A stretch of 6,012 bases of DNA, from the NCBI GenBank assembly GCA_021826485.1, contig JAKAZX010000259.1:1-6012 (forward strand). The letters are read 5' to 3'. The DNA comes from Pseudomonadota bacterium (GTDB lineage Bacteria > Pseudomonadota > Alphaproteobacteria > Acetobacterales > Acetobacteraceae). The notes beneath the pieces were generated by a model. The model was not told where the DNA came from, did no database searches, and was given only the letters and a program-made list of their open reading frames with translations. The first letter of the stretch is position 1. Every line of letters starts with the position of its first letter. Made by a program: the position numbers and the translations under genes. Positions 5,922 through 6,012 of the stretch are shown here, piece after piece.

Positions 5922-6012
5922 GCTCCGCCCCTGCTGTCCGGCCGCGCACATGGGGGCGCGAGGCATTTCGCCAAGTCGCGCTTGACGGACAGTGGGCCGG
6001 GCCAACTTCACA
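5922..6012. other. Upstream region of the DUF1295 gene, no gene identified
   Basis: This end of the window contains the probable ribosome site of the minus-strand DUF1295 gene and no confident coding region. TTGACG at 5982-5987 on the plus strand resembles a -35 element, but the bases 17-18 further on (around 6005-6010, CTTCAC) are a poor -10, so a divergent gene beyond the window is possible but unsupported. No clear minus-strand promoter is seen. Confidence 0.4.

Noticed and set aside
4612..5949. A 445-codon minus-strand frame across the DUF1295 gene and the CLC 3' end
   Set aside because: It is a frame-shifted reading of the DUF1295 gene that runs on through the convergent gap; no motif is present, whereas the in-frame protein has the full DUF1295 signature.
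5982..6010. Plus-strand promoter firing out of the window end
   Set aside because: TTGACG is a fair -35, but the -10 position reads CTTCAC or similar and no downstream gene is visible.

Overview
This is a visibly GC-rich window with strong G/C preference at third codon positions. Gene content and protein style fit an alphaproteobacterium, with Acetobacteraceae/Rhodospirillales as my best guess; that placement is inference, since there is no rRNA or other marker gene. No tRNA, rRNA, CRISPR array, transposase or phage gene was seen. Coding density is high.

Layout. (1) Bases 1-1275, plus strand: the 3' part of a gene for a fused molybdenum-cofactor protein, with a MoeA/MoaB-like molybdopterin-binding domain followed by a MocA/MobA-like nucleotidyltransferase. 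Its start lies before the window. (2) Bases 1294-1891, minus strand: a compact HigB-HigA toxin-antitoxin pair in toxin-first order, convergent with gene 1. The 57-base gap upstream of higB (1892-1948) holds most of a patterned operator/promoter. The operator has three ACGT cores exactly 14 bases apart inside an 8-base-arm inverted repeat, and it ends on the toxin start codon. (3) Bases 1949-3118, minus strand: an SCP2-type thiolase/acetyl-CoA acetyltransferase homologue. (4) Bases 3236-5086, plus strand: a CLC chloride channel/transporter with two C-terminal CBS domains, divergent from the thiolase across a 117-base gap. (5) Bases 5087-5144: a short convergent gap with a three-unit 11-base tandem repeat and GC-rich hairpins. 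(6) Bases 5145-5921, minus strand: a DUF1295 (steroid 5-alpha-reductase-like) membrane protein. Bases 5922-6012 are its upstream region.

The genes do not form one pathway. Only higBA is a clear functional pair. The rest are metabolic and membrane housekeeping or accessory genes that happen to be adjacent. I found no convincing undescribed multi-gene system. The points most worth a second look are the higBA operator with an apparently leaderless toxin transcript, and the CLC protein, which keeps the external gating glutamate but has leucine where the internal proton-pathway glutamate lies in E. coli ClcA and histidine at the selectivity-filter serine position.
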